From Hahella sp. KA22 (lineage in GTDB: Bacteria; Pseudomonadota; Gammaproteobacteria; Pseudomonadales; Oleiphilaceae): a DNA stretch of 64,000 nt. The notes under the pieces were generated by a model. It had not been told where the DNA came from, made no database searches, and saw only the letters and a program-made list of their open reading frames with translations. The translations under genes were made by a program, and so were the position numbers. This document shows positions 54,817 to 63,774 of this stretch, in pieces. The first letter of the stretch is position 1. Each line of letters opens with the position of its first letter. Where the stretch lies: the NCBI RefSeq assembly GCF_004135205.1, contig NZ_CP035490.1:3117501-3181500 (forward strand), written 5' to 3'.

Positions 54817-55467
54817 ATGTCTATGAATCAGTGTTATCTAAAATCGGGAATGCGTCTGATGGGCGCGGCGGCGTTGTGTTTATCCAGTGTGTCTATGGCG
54901 CAGGAGGGTGCGAACGATCCGGCGTCTGCTGTGGCGCACCCGGGCGGCAAGGCGTTGCGAGGGGAATATGGTTTTGTCGGCCAGTTCTCGTGCGTGCAGA
55001 CCCCACTGCAGCCGCCGCCGGCGACAGGGTTCGATCCAGAGCCGCCTCACAGCCTGTTGGTGGAAGGCGAAGCGGTTTCTGTCGCGGGTTATGGCGTGAT
55101 GACGTTTTCTCCAGCTGGAACGGTGGACTTGAATGTCACCGGCTCCCTGATCGGTCTTGATAAAACCGCAGTTGGCGACGCTCCTGTCACGGCGCGCATC
55201 GCTGGAAGCTGCCCGGGAGGCCATTATCAGCTATTGGAAAACCATCGGCTGTCAGTGGAGTTTCCCAACTGCCAGGAGAGCGTCCCGGGTTTTAGCGCCA
55301 GCGGCGGACCGTTGCGATTCGAAGGGTTAATCGCGCGGGACCGGCGCTGGATCAAACTGGCGATGGTGGATGGCGGCGTGCAGACCTATGACATTGTCAT
55401 CCCCGGATATCCTGAGTTACAGAACCAGCGCGCCTGCATACAAACTTTTGTTATGGACAGAATGTAG
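54817..55467 (+). CDS. secreted protein of unknown function
   Basis: The 216-residue protein has a signal peptide of about 28 residues (RLMGAAALCLSSVSMA before QEG). The mature part is beta-rich with paired cysteines: C near residues 59, 131 and 151 and one near the C-terminus. Repeated Gly/Ser segments fit a small periplasmic or extracellular beta-barrel. I do not recognise the family. AGGGAG lies about four bases before the chosen ATG at 54817; further in-frame starts exist at 54787 (ATG) and 54823 (ATG). It stands before the YfiR operon but has its own terminator, so a link is only positional. Confidence 0.65.
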   Translation: MSMNQCYLKSGMRLMGAAALCLSSVSMAQEGANDPASAVAHPGGKALRGEYGFVGQFSCVQTPLQPPPATGFDPEPPHSLLVEGEAVSVAGYGVMTFSPAGTVDLNVTGSLIGLDKTAVGDAPVTARIAGSCPGGHYQLLENHRLSVEFPNCQESVPGFSASGGPLRFEGLIARDRRWIKLAMVDGGVQTYDIVIPGYPELQNQRACIQTFVMDRM

Positions 55468-55510
55468 TTTTGTCGATGCTTTTCCTCTTCATCCGCTAAG
55501 GTGTTTGGAG

Positions 55511-55530
55511 TCGCCGCCGGGAGGCGGCGA
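55511..55530 (+). terminator. terminator after the secreted-protein gene
   Basis: An eight-base stem (TCGCCGCC/GGCGGCGA) with loop GGGA is followed by TTCTGTATTCTTTTT. It separates the secreted-protein gene from the yfiR operon. Confidence 0.8.
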
Positions 55531-55720
55531 TTCTGTATTCTTTTTGCAGTTTTTATTTTTATTTCAATAATTTGAGCTAAACTCAGCCACTAAGGTTGAG
55601 TTTTATTATGTATTTCCGAAACGCTGCGGCCGACTCTAAAAATCAGGATTGACGATTTGGCCGCTGGATTTGATTCACCGCACAGACAGCGAATAACAAA
55701 GAAAAATATAGCAACCGTTT

Positions 55721-56257
55721 ATGCTTTCGGGTTTAGGGAAACGCTTCTGCAGACTGTTTCTGATCCTGACCGCTGTCCTGGGGACGTGGGAGCAGGCGTA
55801 CGCCCGTTCCGAATACGAAATCAAAGCCGCGTACCTTTATAACTTCATCAAGTTCGTTACCTGGACTGACACGGAGGCGAAAGCTTCCGCCATCGATATT
55901 TGTGTCTATGGGGAGGACCCTTTTAAGGAAATTCTCCATCCGCTTAAGTCTCTTAGCGCTCATGGCAAGCCCATCAATTTGTTGTATCCCGCCAAGCCAG
56001 CGGACGCTGCAGTCTGCGAGGTGTTGTTCATCAGTCGGGAAGAGAAACGTCAGTTGTCGACGATTCTCTCCCAGGTGGGACGGAATGTTTTGACCGTGAG
56101 CGATATGAAAGATTTCGCCAACTCCGGCGGCATGATCGGATTTGTGACTGTCGGCAATGTGATCCGGTTTGAAATAAATTTATCCAGCGCCCGCGAGGCC
56201 GGTCTCGACATCAGCTCCAAGCTGCTCGAGCTAGCCCTGGACGTGATCAAGAAGTAG
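55721..56257 (+). CDS. yfiR: YfiR-family periplasmic protein
   Basis: This 178-residue protein has a signal peptide of about 28 residues (ending AYA) and the YfiR (DUF4154) core: YEIKAAYLYNFIKFVTW near residue 32, ICVYGEDPF near 60, and the C-terminal FVTVGNVIRFEINLSSAREAGLDISSKLLELA. P. aeruginosa YfiR (TpbA/B system) is a periplasmic inhibitor of the diguanylate cyclase YfiN through its CHASE8 domain. Two cysteines are visible (near 61 and 101), compatible with redox control. It ends 16 bases before a CHASE8 histidine kinase gene. The ribosome binding site is weak. Confidence 0.9.
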   Translation: MLSGLGKRFCRLFLILTAVLGTWEQAYARSEYEIKAAYLYNFIKFVTWTDTEAKASAIDICVYGEDPFKEILHPLKSLSAHGKPINLLYPAKPADAAVCEVLFISREEKRQLSTILSQVGRNVLTVSDMKDFANSGGMIGFVTVGNVIRFEINLSSAREAGLDISSKLLELALDVIKK

Positions 56258-56273
56258 GCAGGTGCAGCAGAAC

Positions 56274-57740
56274 ATGAAATGGTCTCAGATGCCGATAAAG
56301 CACAAGCTGATCATGATGACGTTGTTCACCAGCGTGATCGGCATTGTGGTGGTCAGCCTGAGTTTCATCTGGTACGAAAACCTTACTTACAAAGACCAGC
56401 TGAAACAGGAAATGAACGTTATTGGAAAAATCCTGGCCGACCGCAGCAACGCCGCCCTGGTGTTCAGCGATACGGCGCAACTGCAGGATAACGTCAACAG
56501 CCTGAAGTTGCGTCAGTCTATCGAACTGTCCTGTATCTACGACGCCATGGGGCAGCCATTGAGCAGCTTCTCCCGCCGGCGGGACTTGCAATGCCCGCTG
56601 GCGCCCGGCGCTAATGAAGGGGAGTTCACCAACAGCTATTTTCATTTAACCCAGGCCATTGAGCTGGATGGCGAAAGCATCGGCAAACTGTATATCCGTT
56701 CTTCCTTGCAGGAGTTAGTGGGCCATTTGCAAAACTATATCGCCACCACCGCGATTGTGTCCGCACTGGTGGTGATGGCGTTGTTGCTGGTGTCCAGCAT
56801 GCTGCAGCGCATCATTTCCACGCCGCTTGTGCATTTGACGGAAACCGCCACCCGCATCGCCAGGGTCAAAGATTACAGTCTTCGGGCGGAACAGGAGAGT
56901 GAAGACGAGATCGGGCAGTTGGTGGGGGCCTTTAATTCCATGCTGAACACCATTGAAGAGCAGAATGCGCAGATTCTGCATAACTACGAAAATCTGGAGA
57001 AAATCGTGGCGCAGAGAACCGTGGAGCTGCGCTCCGCCAATAAGGAGCTGGAGGCGTTCAGCTATTCGGTATCCCACGACCTGCGCCAGCCCCTGCGCGC
57101 TATCGACGGTTTCAGCGATGCGTTACTGGAGGACTGCTCGGATCAGCTTGACGAAGTCGCCATGGATTACCTCAATCGTGTGCGGGCCGCCAGCCAGCGT
57201 ATGGGGCGCCTGATCGACAGTATGCTCACCTTGTCCAGGGTGACCCGCTATAAGGTGGAGAGCAAAGAAGTGAATCTCAGCCACCTTGTGGCGACCATCT
57301 TTGAAGCTTTGCAGGCGGACCAACCGGAGCGACATGTGGAGGTCGTCATTCAGCCGGATTTAATGACCCAGGGGGATGAGAACCTGCTTGGCGTGGCGCT
57401 TTCCAATCTGATTGGCAACGCCTGGAAATACTCCTCGAAACTGTCCCTTGCGAGAATTGAATTCGGCGCCATTGACAAAGACGGCGAGCGGATATTCTAT
57501 GTGAAGGACAACGGCGCAGGATTTGACATGAAGTACGCGGACAAGCTGTTCGTCGCCTTCAACCGTTTGCACTCTCCCGCAGAGTTTGAGGGCAGCGGCA
57601 TCGGGCTGGCGACGGTGTCCCGAGTGATCAGCCGTCATCGCGGCAGAATATGGGCGGAATCGCAACCTGGAGAGGGCAGCGCCTTCTACTTTACATTGAA
57701 TGATGCGGCCGTGGACGCGCACGAGACTGGGGCGCGCTGA
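56274..57740 (+). CDS. CHASE8-HAMP sensor histidine kinase
   Basis: This is a 488-residue inner-membrane kinase. Its membrane segments (about 12-33 and 155-177) flank a periplasmic CHASE8 domain with ADRSNAALVFSDTAQLQDNV and IYDAMGQPL, strikingly like P. aeruginosa YfiN. A HAMP domain follows (TPLVHLTETATRIA). The HisKA domain has the acceptor His in SYSVSHDLRQPLRAIDGFSDALLED near residue 274, and the HATPase domain has NAWKYSSK, DNGAGFDMKY and GSGIGLATV. YfiN would carry GGDEF here, so sensing is kept and the output is a phosphotransfer. A GTG at 56262 is an alternative start. It probably signals to the receiver gene that follows. Confidence 0.92.
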   Translation: MKWSQMPIKHKLIMMTLFTSVIGIVVVSLSFIWYENLTYKDQLKQEMNVIGKILADRSNAALVFSDTAQLQDNVNSLKLRQSIELSCIYDAMGQPLSSFSRRRDLQCPLAPGANEGEFTNSYFHLTQAIELDGESIGKLYIRSSLQELVGHLQNYIATTAIVSALVVMALLLVSSMLQRIISTPLVHLTETATRIARVKDYSLRAEQESEDEIGQLVGAFNSMLNTIEEQNAQILHNYENLEKIVAQRTVELRSANKELEAFSYSVSHDLRQPLRAIDGFSDALLEDCSDQLDEVAMDYLNRVRAASQRMGRLIDSMLTLSRVTRYKVESKEVNLSHLVATIFEALQADQPERHVEVVIQPDLMTQGDENLLGVALSNLIGNAWKYSSKLSLARIEFGAIDKDGERIFYVKDNGAGFDMKYADKLFVAFNRLHSPAEFEGSGIGLATVSRVISRHRGRIWAESQPGEGSAFYFTLNDAAVDAHETGAR

Positions 57741-57813
57741 ATAGTCGGCGCGTAAATTTGTATAAAGTAAAATAATAGGCCTAGACTTGGTTAGTGGACT
57801 GAGAGAATCGCTG

Positions 57814-58260
57814 ATGCAACAGTGCATGATATTACTGGTTGAGGATAACCCTGATGATGAGGCGTTGGCGTTAAGAGCATTAAAGAAAGCTAACCCCAAA
57901 ACACAGGTGGTGGTGGCGCGGGATGGCCAGCAGGCCCTGGATTTTGTGTTTGGCGAAGGAGACTATCAGGGACGCAACGTCGCTGAGCAGCCTGTAGTGA
58001 TTTTTCTCGACATGAAGTTACCCAAGCTGAACGGATTGGATGTGCTGAGAAACATTAGGAATGACCAAAGGACCTGCTTGTTGCCAGTCGTGATTCTGAC
58101 CTCGTCAGATGAATCCAGCGACATCAAGGAAGCCTATCGTCTGGGCGCGAACAGCTATATCAATAAGCCTGTTAATTTTACTGAGTTTTCCCGTCAGATG
58201 AACTTGATGGGAGAATACTGGTTGGACATCAATCGGCCTCCGTTATGCAAGCTTCAGTGA
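57814..58260 (+). CDS. single-domain response regulator (Rcp1 type)
   Basis: The 148-residue protein consists only of a receiver domain. The acidic pocket (EDNPDDE near residues 10-16), phospho-acceptor D66 in FLDMKLPKLNG, the Thr/Ser switch in LTSSDES and the Lys in NKPVNF are all intact. It is 73 bases after the kinase gene and its product could act as a phosphate relay or a competitor for the REC-GGDEF-EAL protein. It ends before the downstream ATG with a short gap. Receivers of this kind with bound kinases of the Cph1 type are known in cyanobacteria. Confidence 0.9.
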   Translation: MQQCMILLVEDNPDDEALALRALKKANPKTQVVVARDGQQALDFVFGEGDYQGRNVAEQPVVIFLDMKLPKLNGLDVLRNIRNDQRTCLLPVVILTSSDESSDIKEAYRLGANSYINKPVNFTEFSRQMNLMGEYWLDINRPPLCKLQ

Positions 58261-58271
58261 CCGGAGCGACT

Positions 58272-59951
58272 ATGCGACAGGGTTTGCGCCTTCTGGTGGT
58301 GGATGACTCGGAAGACGACGCCATCCTGTTGATCAGGGAATTGCGCAAAGGCGGCATGCTGCCCAACTATACCCGCGTGGACAATGAGCACGACATGCGC
58401 AAGATGCTCGGCGCTCAACAGTGGGACATCATCATCACCGATCACAATATGCCTGGTTTTTCCTCCGAAGAAGCCCTGGCGGTCGTGCGAGAGGCGGAGC
58501 TGGATGTACCTGTGATCATCGTTTCCGGCACCATTGGCGAAGACGTCGCAGTACGGGCGATGAAAGCCGGGGCTCATGACTACATCATGAAGGATAATCT
58601 GGCGCGCTTGCTGCCGGCGATCCAGCGGGAGCTGAAAGAGGCCACGGTTCGCGACGCCCGCAAACGCGCGGAGCGTACGCTGCATCATATGGCGTACCAC
58701 GACAGCCTGACTGATCTGGTAAACCGCCGTGAATTTGAGCGTCGCCTGAAAAGCGCCCTCAACAGCAGCAAGGAGCGTGGTTTGACCCACATGCTGCTGT
58801 ATCTGGATCTGGATCAGTTCAAAATCATCAACGATACCTGCGGACATGTCGCTGGCGACGAGCTGCTCAAGCAATTGGCCATACTGCTGTCCAAACATAT
58901 TCGCGAAAGCGATACGCTGGCCCGCTTGGGCGGCGATGAATTCGGAATACTTTTGGAGAGCTGTGCGGAACGTCGCGCCATTCAGCTGGCGCAGGAGCTG
59001 AACAGCGAAGTGAGAAACTTCCGCTTCGTCTGGCAACAGAAGCCGTTCACCATCAGTTTGAGTATCGGCGTCGTCGCCGTCACCAGTGAGTACGGCTCCG
59101 GCGCGGAGATTCTCAGTCACGCCGACATCGCTTGTTACGCCGCCAAAGACAAAGGTCGCAATACGATTCAGGTTTATCAGAGCGATGACGTGGAAATGAA
59201 ACGTCGTCGTACGGAGATGCAGTGGATCAGCCGTATCCGCATCGCATTGGAGGAAAACCGGTTTTTCCTGCACCAGCAACCTATGGAGCGACTCGGACCG
59301 GATCGCGGCGCGGGATTGCATACCGAGTTCCTGTTGCGTTTGCGGGAGGGCGACGAAGTGATACCGCCAGGCGCCTTTATTCCCGCCGCCGAACGCTACA
59401 GTTTGATGCCGCTGATTGATCGCAGGGTCATCGAGCTTGTTTTCCAATACCTCGCCGAAAGCGGCAAAGGGATGGCGGACGACGGCGCTTATTTCATCAA
59501 TCTGTCAGGCACTTCGTTAAGCGATGACAAGGTGTTTGAAGAAATTCGCAAAAATCTCAGAAAATACAAAATCCGTCCGGAACGGATTTGCTTTGAGATA
59601 ACGGAGACCGCCGCCATCGCCCACTTGGCGGAAACCGTGGAGTTCATTCGTGAGATCAGGGAAGAGGGGTTCAAGTTCGCGCTGGACGACTTTGGCTGCG
59701 GCATGAGTTCCTTCTCCTACTTGAAAACTATCCCGGTGGATTACCTGAAGATCGACGGCAGCTTTGTGCGCAACATGCTGTCCGATCCGATTGACGTGGG
59801 GATCGTTGAAGCCTGCAACCGTATTGGCCATGCGGCGGGACTAACGACCATCGCCGAGTTTGTGGAAAACGAGCAGATTAAGGAAAAACTGATCGAAATA
59901 GGCGTGGATTATGCGCAGGGCTTCGCTATCAGTAAGCCCAAGCCGTTGTAA
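58272..59951 (+). CDS. response regulator with GGDEF and EAL domains (cyclic-di-GMP turnover)
   Basis: This is a 559-residue cytoplasmic protein. The receiver domain has D57 in ITDHNMPG. The GGDEF domain (about 140-305) has an intact active site, RLGGDEF near residue 220, and the inhibitory I-site RESD just before it. The EAL domain (about 310-559) has EFL instead of EAL near residue 351, but the metal and catalytic residues look present: Asn in FINLSG, Glu in FEITET, DDFGCGMSS, LKIDGSF and AEFVEN. Both activities are therefore possible. The ATG at 58272 follows GGAG. An upstream in-frame ATG at 58245 overlaps the previous gene. It is the likely output of the kinase-receiver pair. Confidence 0.92.
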   Translation: MRQGLRLLVVDDSEDDAILLIRELRKGGMLPNYTRVDNEHDMRKMLGAQQWDIIITDHNMPGFSSEEALAVVREAELDVPVIIVSGTIGEDVAVRAMKAGAHDYIMKDNLARLLPAIQRELKEATVRDARKRAERTLHHMAYHDSLTDLVNRREFERRLKSALNSSKERGLTHMLLYLDLDQFKIINDTCGHVAGDELLKQLAILLSKHIRESDTLARLGGDEFGILLESCAERRAIQLAQELNSEVRNFRFVWQQKPFTISLSIGVVAVTSEYGSGAEILSHADIACYAAKDKGRNTIQVYQSDDVEMKRRRTEMQWISRIRIALEENRFFLHQQPMERLGPDRGAGLHTEFLLRLREGDEVIPPGAFIPAAERYSLMPLIDRRVIELVFQYLAESGKGMADDGAYFINLSGTSLSDDKVFEEIRKNLRKYKIRPERICFEITETAAIAHLAETVEFIREIREEGFKFALDDFGCGMSSFSYLKTIPVDYLKIDGSFVRNMLSDPIDVGIVEACNRIGHAAGLTTIAEFVENEQIKEKLIEIGVDYAQGFAISKPKPL

Positions 59952-60087
59952 TTAATAAAATTTCCTCAGCCATCTTTTCGCACAGATCAAATCCTGCTGC
60001 TATGCTTAGCTAAGACGCGCCCGGCTGGCTGTATCTTATGTTCGAGGCGTTATTCCGTCCGCAGCAATCTAACGCAATACGATTCAT

Positions 60088-62160
60088 ATGATTACAACAA
60101 CTAGAAGGTTTTGTGCGTTAAGTCTGGCTCTCGCCGCTTCGGCAGGGTACGCCACAGACGATAATCTCTTTGAAGACAGCCTCTGGGCGCTATCCCCCGA
60201 AGAACTGGGGCAGATCCGCGTCACCAGCATCGCCTCGGGCACCATCACCCCGCTGGACAAAGCCGCCGCCGTCACCACGGTCATCACCGCGGAAGACATC
60301 GCGGCTATGGGGGCGACGGATATCGATGAAGTGTTGGAGACGGTGCCGGGCTTGCATGTCGGTAGGTCTTTTCAGGCCTATTTTCCGATTTATACATTTC
60401 GAGGAATATCAGGGTCGGATTACAACCCGCAAGCGCTATTGCTGATTAATGGCTCCCCGCTCACCACGTTGGCGTTCGGCAATCGCTACACCATATGGGG
60501 CGGAATGCCGGTCAAGTCCATCAGTCGCATTGAGGTAATCAGAGGCCCAGGCTCCGCCTTGTATGGCGCAGACGCCTTTGCCGGAGTCATTAACGTCATT
60601 ACAAAGACTGGCAGTGAAATGGAAGGAACGCTGGCGGGAACCCGCGCGGGCAGTTTCGATACCTATTCCGCATGGCTGTTGCATGGCGGGCGCATTGGCG
60701 ATCTTCAGTTGGGCGTTACCCTGGAGTACATGGATACACGAGGGCAGAAAGAGGAAATCAAAGAGGATTTCATGGCGCTGATTGCGCCAGACGACTCACT
60801 GGCTCCCGGGGAGGTGAACCTGGGGCGTCAGCAGGCGGAAGTGCATATGGATATGTCCTACAAGGACGTAACGGTTAGAGTGGGTTACCAGGGACGTTAC
60901 GGCGTTGAGACGGGCGCCGGAGTCGCGCAGGCACTGGACCCTGAAGGTGAATACGCCAGCGATCGTCTGACCTTGGAGTTTCTGCATACCAATCGGGACT
61001 GGTTTGAAAACTGGGAAATCTCTACTCAGCTGACCTATTTCTTCGGCAGACAGAAGCCCACCGAAACCTCTGTAATTTTCCCTTCCACTTTCGTCGGAGC
61101 CTTCCCGGACAGAGTATTGGCCGAGCCAGGCTATAAAGAAGAGCACGCAAGAATTCAGTTGTCCTCTATTTTCAGAGGCTGGAAAGACCATCGCATCCGC
61201 ATGGGCATCGGCTATTTCTGGGGAGATCTCTACGAAACGACGGAAAAGAAAAACTTCCTAAGTGGTCTGGTTCCCAACCCGGGAGGGTTTGAAGACTTTT
61301 CAGATAGCGATGAAGTCTGGCTGCCTGAGAAAGACAGAACCAGCTATTTCCTATTCCTGCAGGACGAGTGGCAGTTCACTCAGAACTGGCAGCTGACCTC
61401 CGGCGTGAGGTATGACCATTACTCGGACTTTGGCGAAACCATCAATCCCAGAATTGCCTTGGTCTGGGCGACCACGGACACGCTGACCACCAAACTGCTT
61501 TACGGACGCGCTTTCCGTGCGCCGTCCTTTGTGGAACTTTACGCGATTTCTAACCCTGTCTCGCTGGGCAATCCAGATCTGGACCCGGAAACGATCAACA
61601 GCTATGAGTTCGCCGTCAGCTATCAACCCACCGCCAAACTGCAATACAGCGGAAATCTGTTCTACTACAAGATTGACGACTTCATCGTCTTTGAGGACAG
61701 CAAAGCGGCTAACGCCGGCAACCGCAAGGGACGAGGTTGGGAGCTTGAAGCCAGTTACGCTGTTTCCGACGAACTGAAAATGACGGCGAACTACGCCTAC
61801 CAGCGCGCTACAGATGAAGAAACAGGCAAAGACGTGGGGGATGCGCCGAACTACCAGGCCTATGGGCGTATTGATTACAAGATTGTCCCCAACACGAGCG
61901 TATCCACCCAGATTAACTGGATTGGCGAACAGAAGAGGGCGGATGGAGATGGTAGAGATCCTGTCTCTGATTACGCCACGGTGGACTTCACTGTGAGACG
62001 CAAGGCACTGGAGGAACGGCTGGAGATGGCGCTTTCCGTCCGCAATGTGTTTGATCGCGAAGCCTACGCGCCCAGCACATCCCGGCCAATGGTGGCGATT
62101 CCAGGAGACCTGCCCCTGGAGGGGCGCAGCCTGTATGGAGAGGTCTCCTATCGGTTTTAG
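60088..62160 (+). CDS. TonB-dependent outer-membrane receptor
   Basis: The 690-residue protein has a signal peptide of about 22 residues (AGYA), a plug domain (about 55-165, with PGLHVGRSF, FRGISGSDYN and ALYGADAFAGVINVITK), and a 22-strand-type barrel ending in the aromatic SLYGEVSYRF. A canonical TonB box is not evident, though LGQIRVTSIASG near residue 44 may serve. The ligand is unknown. FepA/CirA/BtuB-like members carry siderophores or vitamin B12. It lies 136 bases after the GGDEF-EAL gene on the same strand. It could be the outer-membrane input for the YfiR-kinase circuit, by position only. Confidence 0.9.
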   Translation: MITTTRRFCALSLALAASAGYATDDNLFEDSLWALSPEELGQIRVTSIASGTITPLDKAAAVTTVITAEDIAAMGATDIDEVLETVPGLHVGRSFQAYFPIYTFRGISGSDYNPQALLLINGSPLTTLAFGNRYTIWGGMPVKSISRIEVIRGPGSALYGADAFAGVINVITKTGSEMEGTLAGTRAGSFDTYSAWLLHGGRIGDLQLGVTLEYMDTRGQKEEIKEDFMALIAPDDSLAPGEVNLGRQQAEVHMDMSYKDVTVRVGYQGRYGVETGAGVAQALDPEGEYASDRLTLEFLHTNRDWFENWEISTQLTYFFGRQKPTETSVIFPSTFVGAFPDRVLAEPGYKEEHARIQLSSIFRGWKDHRIRMGIGYFWGDLYETTEKKNFLSGLVPNPGGFEDFSDSDEVWLPEKDRTSYFLFLQDEWQFTQNWQLTSGVRYDHYSDFGETINPRIALVWATTDTLTTKLLYGRAFRAPSFVELYAISNPVSLGNPDLDPETINSYEFAVSYQPTAKLQYSGNLFYYKIDDFIVFEDSKAANAGNRKGRGWELEASYAVSDELKMTANYAYQRATDEETGKDVGDAPNYQAYGRIDYKIVPNTSVSTQINWIGEQKRADGDGRDPVSDYATVDFTVRRKALEERLEMALSVRNVFDREAYAPSTSRPMVAIPGDLPLEGRSLYGEVSYRF

Positions 62161-62171
62161 GAAAGAAAGGA

Positions 62172-62927
62172 TTATTGGGCGGTATAGCCGCCATCAATAG
62201 AAATTGTCTGCCCGTTTAAATAAGACGCGGAATCCGACAGCATCCAACATACCGCTTCTGCGACTTCCTGCTGCGTACCCAGACGTCCCTGCGGGTGCAG
62301 AGATTGAGCGAAAGCCATGACCTCGGGATTGCTCAAAGCCTGCTCGTTGCCGGGAGTGGGAATCCAGCCGGGACATATCGCATTGATGCGAATATTGCGC
62401 GCGGCGTATTCCAGAGACGCGGCTTTGGTAAGACCAATGATGGCGTGCTTGGAAGCGACATACGCCGCCAATCCCATGCCTGTGCCCACTAGGCCATAAA
62501 TGGACGACATATTTACAATCGCCCCGGACTTATTGCTTAACAGTGCCGGGATCTGGTGTTTCATGCACAACCAGGCGCCTTTGGTATTGATGCTGAAGAC
62601 TCTGTCCCATTCCTGCTCGGACAACTCCGTCAAAGGTCCGACCGGCTCCGCCGCTCCCGCATTGTTAAACGCGCCGTCCAACTTACCGAACGTCTCAATA
62701 ATTTGAGCAAGCGCGTTTTTGATATCGCCTTCCGAAGAAACGTCCGCGGGGATGCTGATGGCCTGTCTCCCGGCTTCAGTGATGTGTCGCACAGTGTCTT
62801 CGGACTCTCTCGATCTGCGTGCGATAACCGCTACTTTGGCGCCGTAGTCCGCCAGCTTGATTGCCGTCGTTCTTCCGATACCGGAACTGGCGCCCGTGAC
62901 CATCACCACTTTTCCATCCAGCTTCAT
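62172..62927 (-). CDS. short-chain dehydrogenase/reductase, classical type
   Basis: The 251-residue classical SDR has the cofactor motif TGASSGIG at residues 11-18, NNAGAA near 89, catalytic Ser in NMSSIYG near 142, and YVASK (YxxxK) near 156. The active site is complete, and an Arg near residue 37 suggests an NADP(H) preference. The substrate is unknown. GAGGG precedes the ATG. The stop lies 11 bases from the end of the TonB receptor gene, convergent and without a clear terminator. It is on the same strand as the two citrate-synthase-like genes, 55 bases downstream of the second. Confidence 0.9.
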   Translation of the reverse strand: MKLDGKVVMVTGASSGIGRTTAIKLADYGAKVAVIARRSRESEDTVRHITEAGRQAISIPADVSSEGDIKNALAQIIETFGKLDGAFNNAGAAEPVGPLTELSEQEWDRVFSINTKGAWLCMKHQIPALLSNKSGAIVNMSSIYGLVGTGMGLAAYVASKHAIIGLTKAASLEYAARNIRINAICPGWIPTPGNEQALSNPEVMAFAQSLHPQGRLGTQQEVAEAVCWMLSDSASYLNGQTISIDGGYTAQ

Positions 62928-62982
62928 GGAGTAACCCTCTTAAATGTATAAATGAGCCTGTTTGCGTCTAACGGAGTTTGCC

Positions 62983-63774
62983 TCACCAACTACGCCTCTC
63001 CGGCCCGGAGTACTGAATCGACTCGCAGCGCATGGGGAAAACGCTGCCCTCGGGTTTGGCCGCGCCGTCGAGATAGCAGGGAACCATACCGGCGATAAAG
63101 CAGGGCGTCAGGTAAAGCTGATACTCTTCCGGCGACATGCCGAAGTCCGCGCCGATGGCCGCAGCCAGGGCGGCGACGTTGATCGTCAGGCGCTTGTTCT
63201 TTTTGAGATAGTGGTAGATCTCCAGCGCCAGAGTGAAGTGGGCGCCATCCGCGAAGCCCAGGTCACGGGCCTTTTTAACCAGGTGCAACACGCGTTCATC
63301 CAGGCGCGCCAAGGGGCGGCCATAACCGTAGATGACGCGGTATTTTTTCAACGCCGCGTTGATCAGATCCGATAGTTCCTCCCCGGCGTCCAATGCTTTG
63401 CGAGTGCGCTGCAGAAAGTCGATGGCGCGGCGGTCCGGTCTTCTTCCGTAAATAGAAGCCTCGGAAATGGACAGTCCGCTCATCAAAGATAGCGACGGCG
63501 TACTGCGTACGTTGCCAGCCAGTTCCGCGACATGGTTTGGCCAGATGCTCGGGTCCGGGTAGCTGGTGCATACCCAGATGTAATTCAGCATGCGCATCTG
63601 TTCCGGGGTGTAGAACTTGCCGGTGATGGAGTAGAGGTAAAGTGAAAACCAGTCGCGCTCACTTAACTCCTGATGCAGATCTTTACCGCGAAACACGACG
63701 CGTTCGCACAAAAACGCTTTGCCCATCGCGGTTTCGTGGGCGGTTTCCTGTTGGCGCAGATGTTTGTTGCTCAT
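62983..63774 (-). CDS. citrate synthase-like protein, second of a tandem pair
   Basis: The 263-residue protein matches the C-terminal half of citrate synthase only in outline: a helical small-domain-like middle (IYGRRPDRRAIDFLQRTR), then LTINVAALAAAIGADFGMSPEEYQLYLTPCFIAGMVPCYLDG and FPMRCESIQYSGPERR, which follow the citrate synthase C-terminus. Where citrate synthase has the catalytic Asp (PNVD), NVAA stands here, and no HGGAN-type His motif is present. Its ATG overlaps the stop of the upstream gene (ATGA), so the two products are made together. It could be a citryl-CoA lyase-like or a non-catalytic subunit. Confidence 0.7.
   Translation of the reverse strand: MSNKHLRQQETAHETAMGKAFLCERVVFRGKDLHQELSERDWFSLYLYSITGKFYTPEQMRMLNYIWVCTSYPDPSIWPNHVAELAGNVRSTPSLSLMSGLSISEASIYGRRPDRRAIDFLQRTRKALDAGEELSDLINAALKKYRVIYGYGRPLARLDERVLHLVKKARDLGFADGAHFTLALEIYHYLKKNKRLTINVAALAAAIGADFGMSPEEYQLYLTPCFIAGMVPCYLDGAAKPEGSVFPMRCESIQYSGPERRSW

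Noticed and set aside
58254-59447. Long minus-strand frame opposite the REC-GGDEF-EAL gene
   Set aside because: The plus strand has intact receiver, GGDEF and EAL motifs. The antisense product has no recognisable feature.
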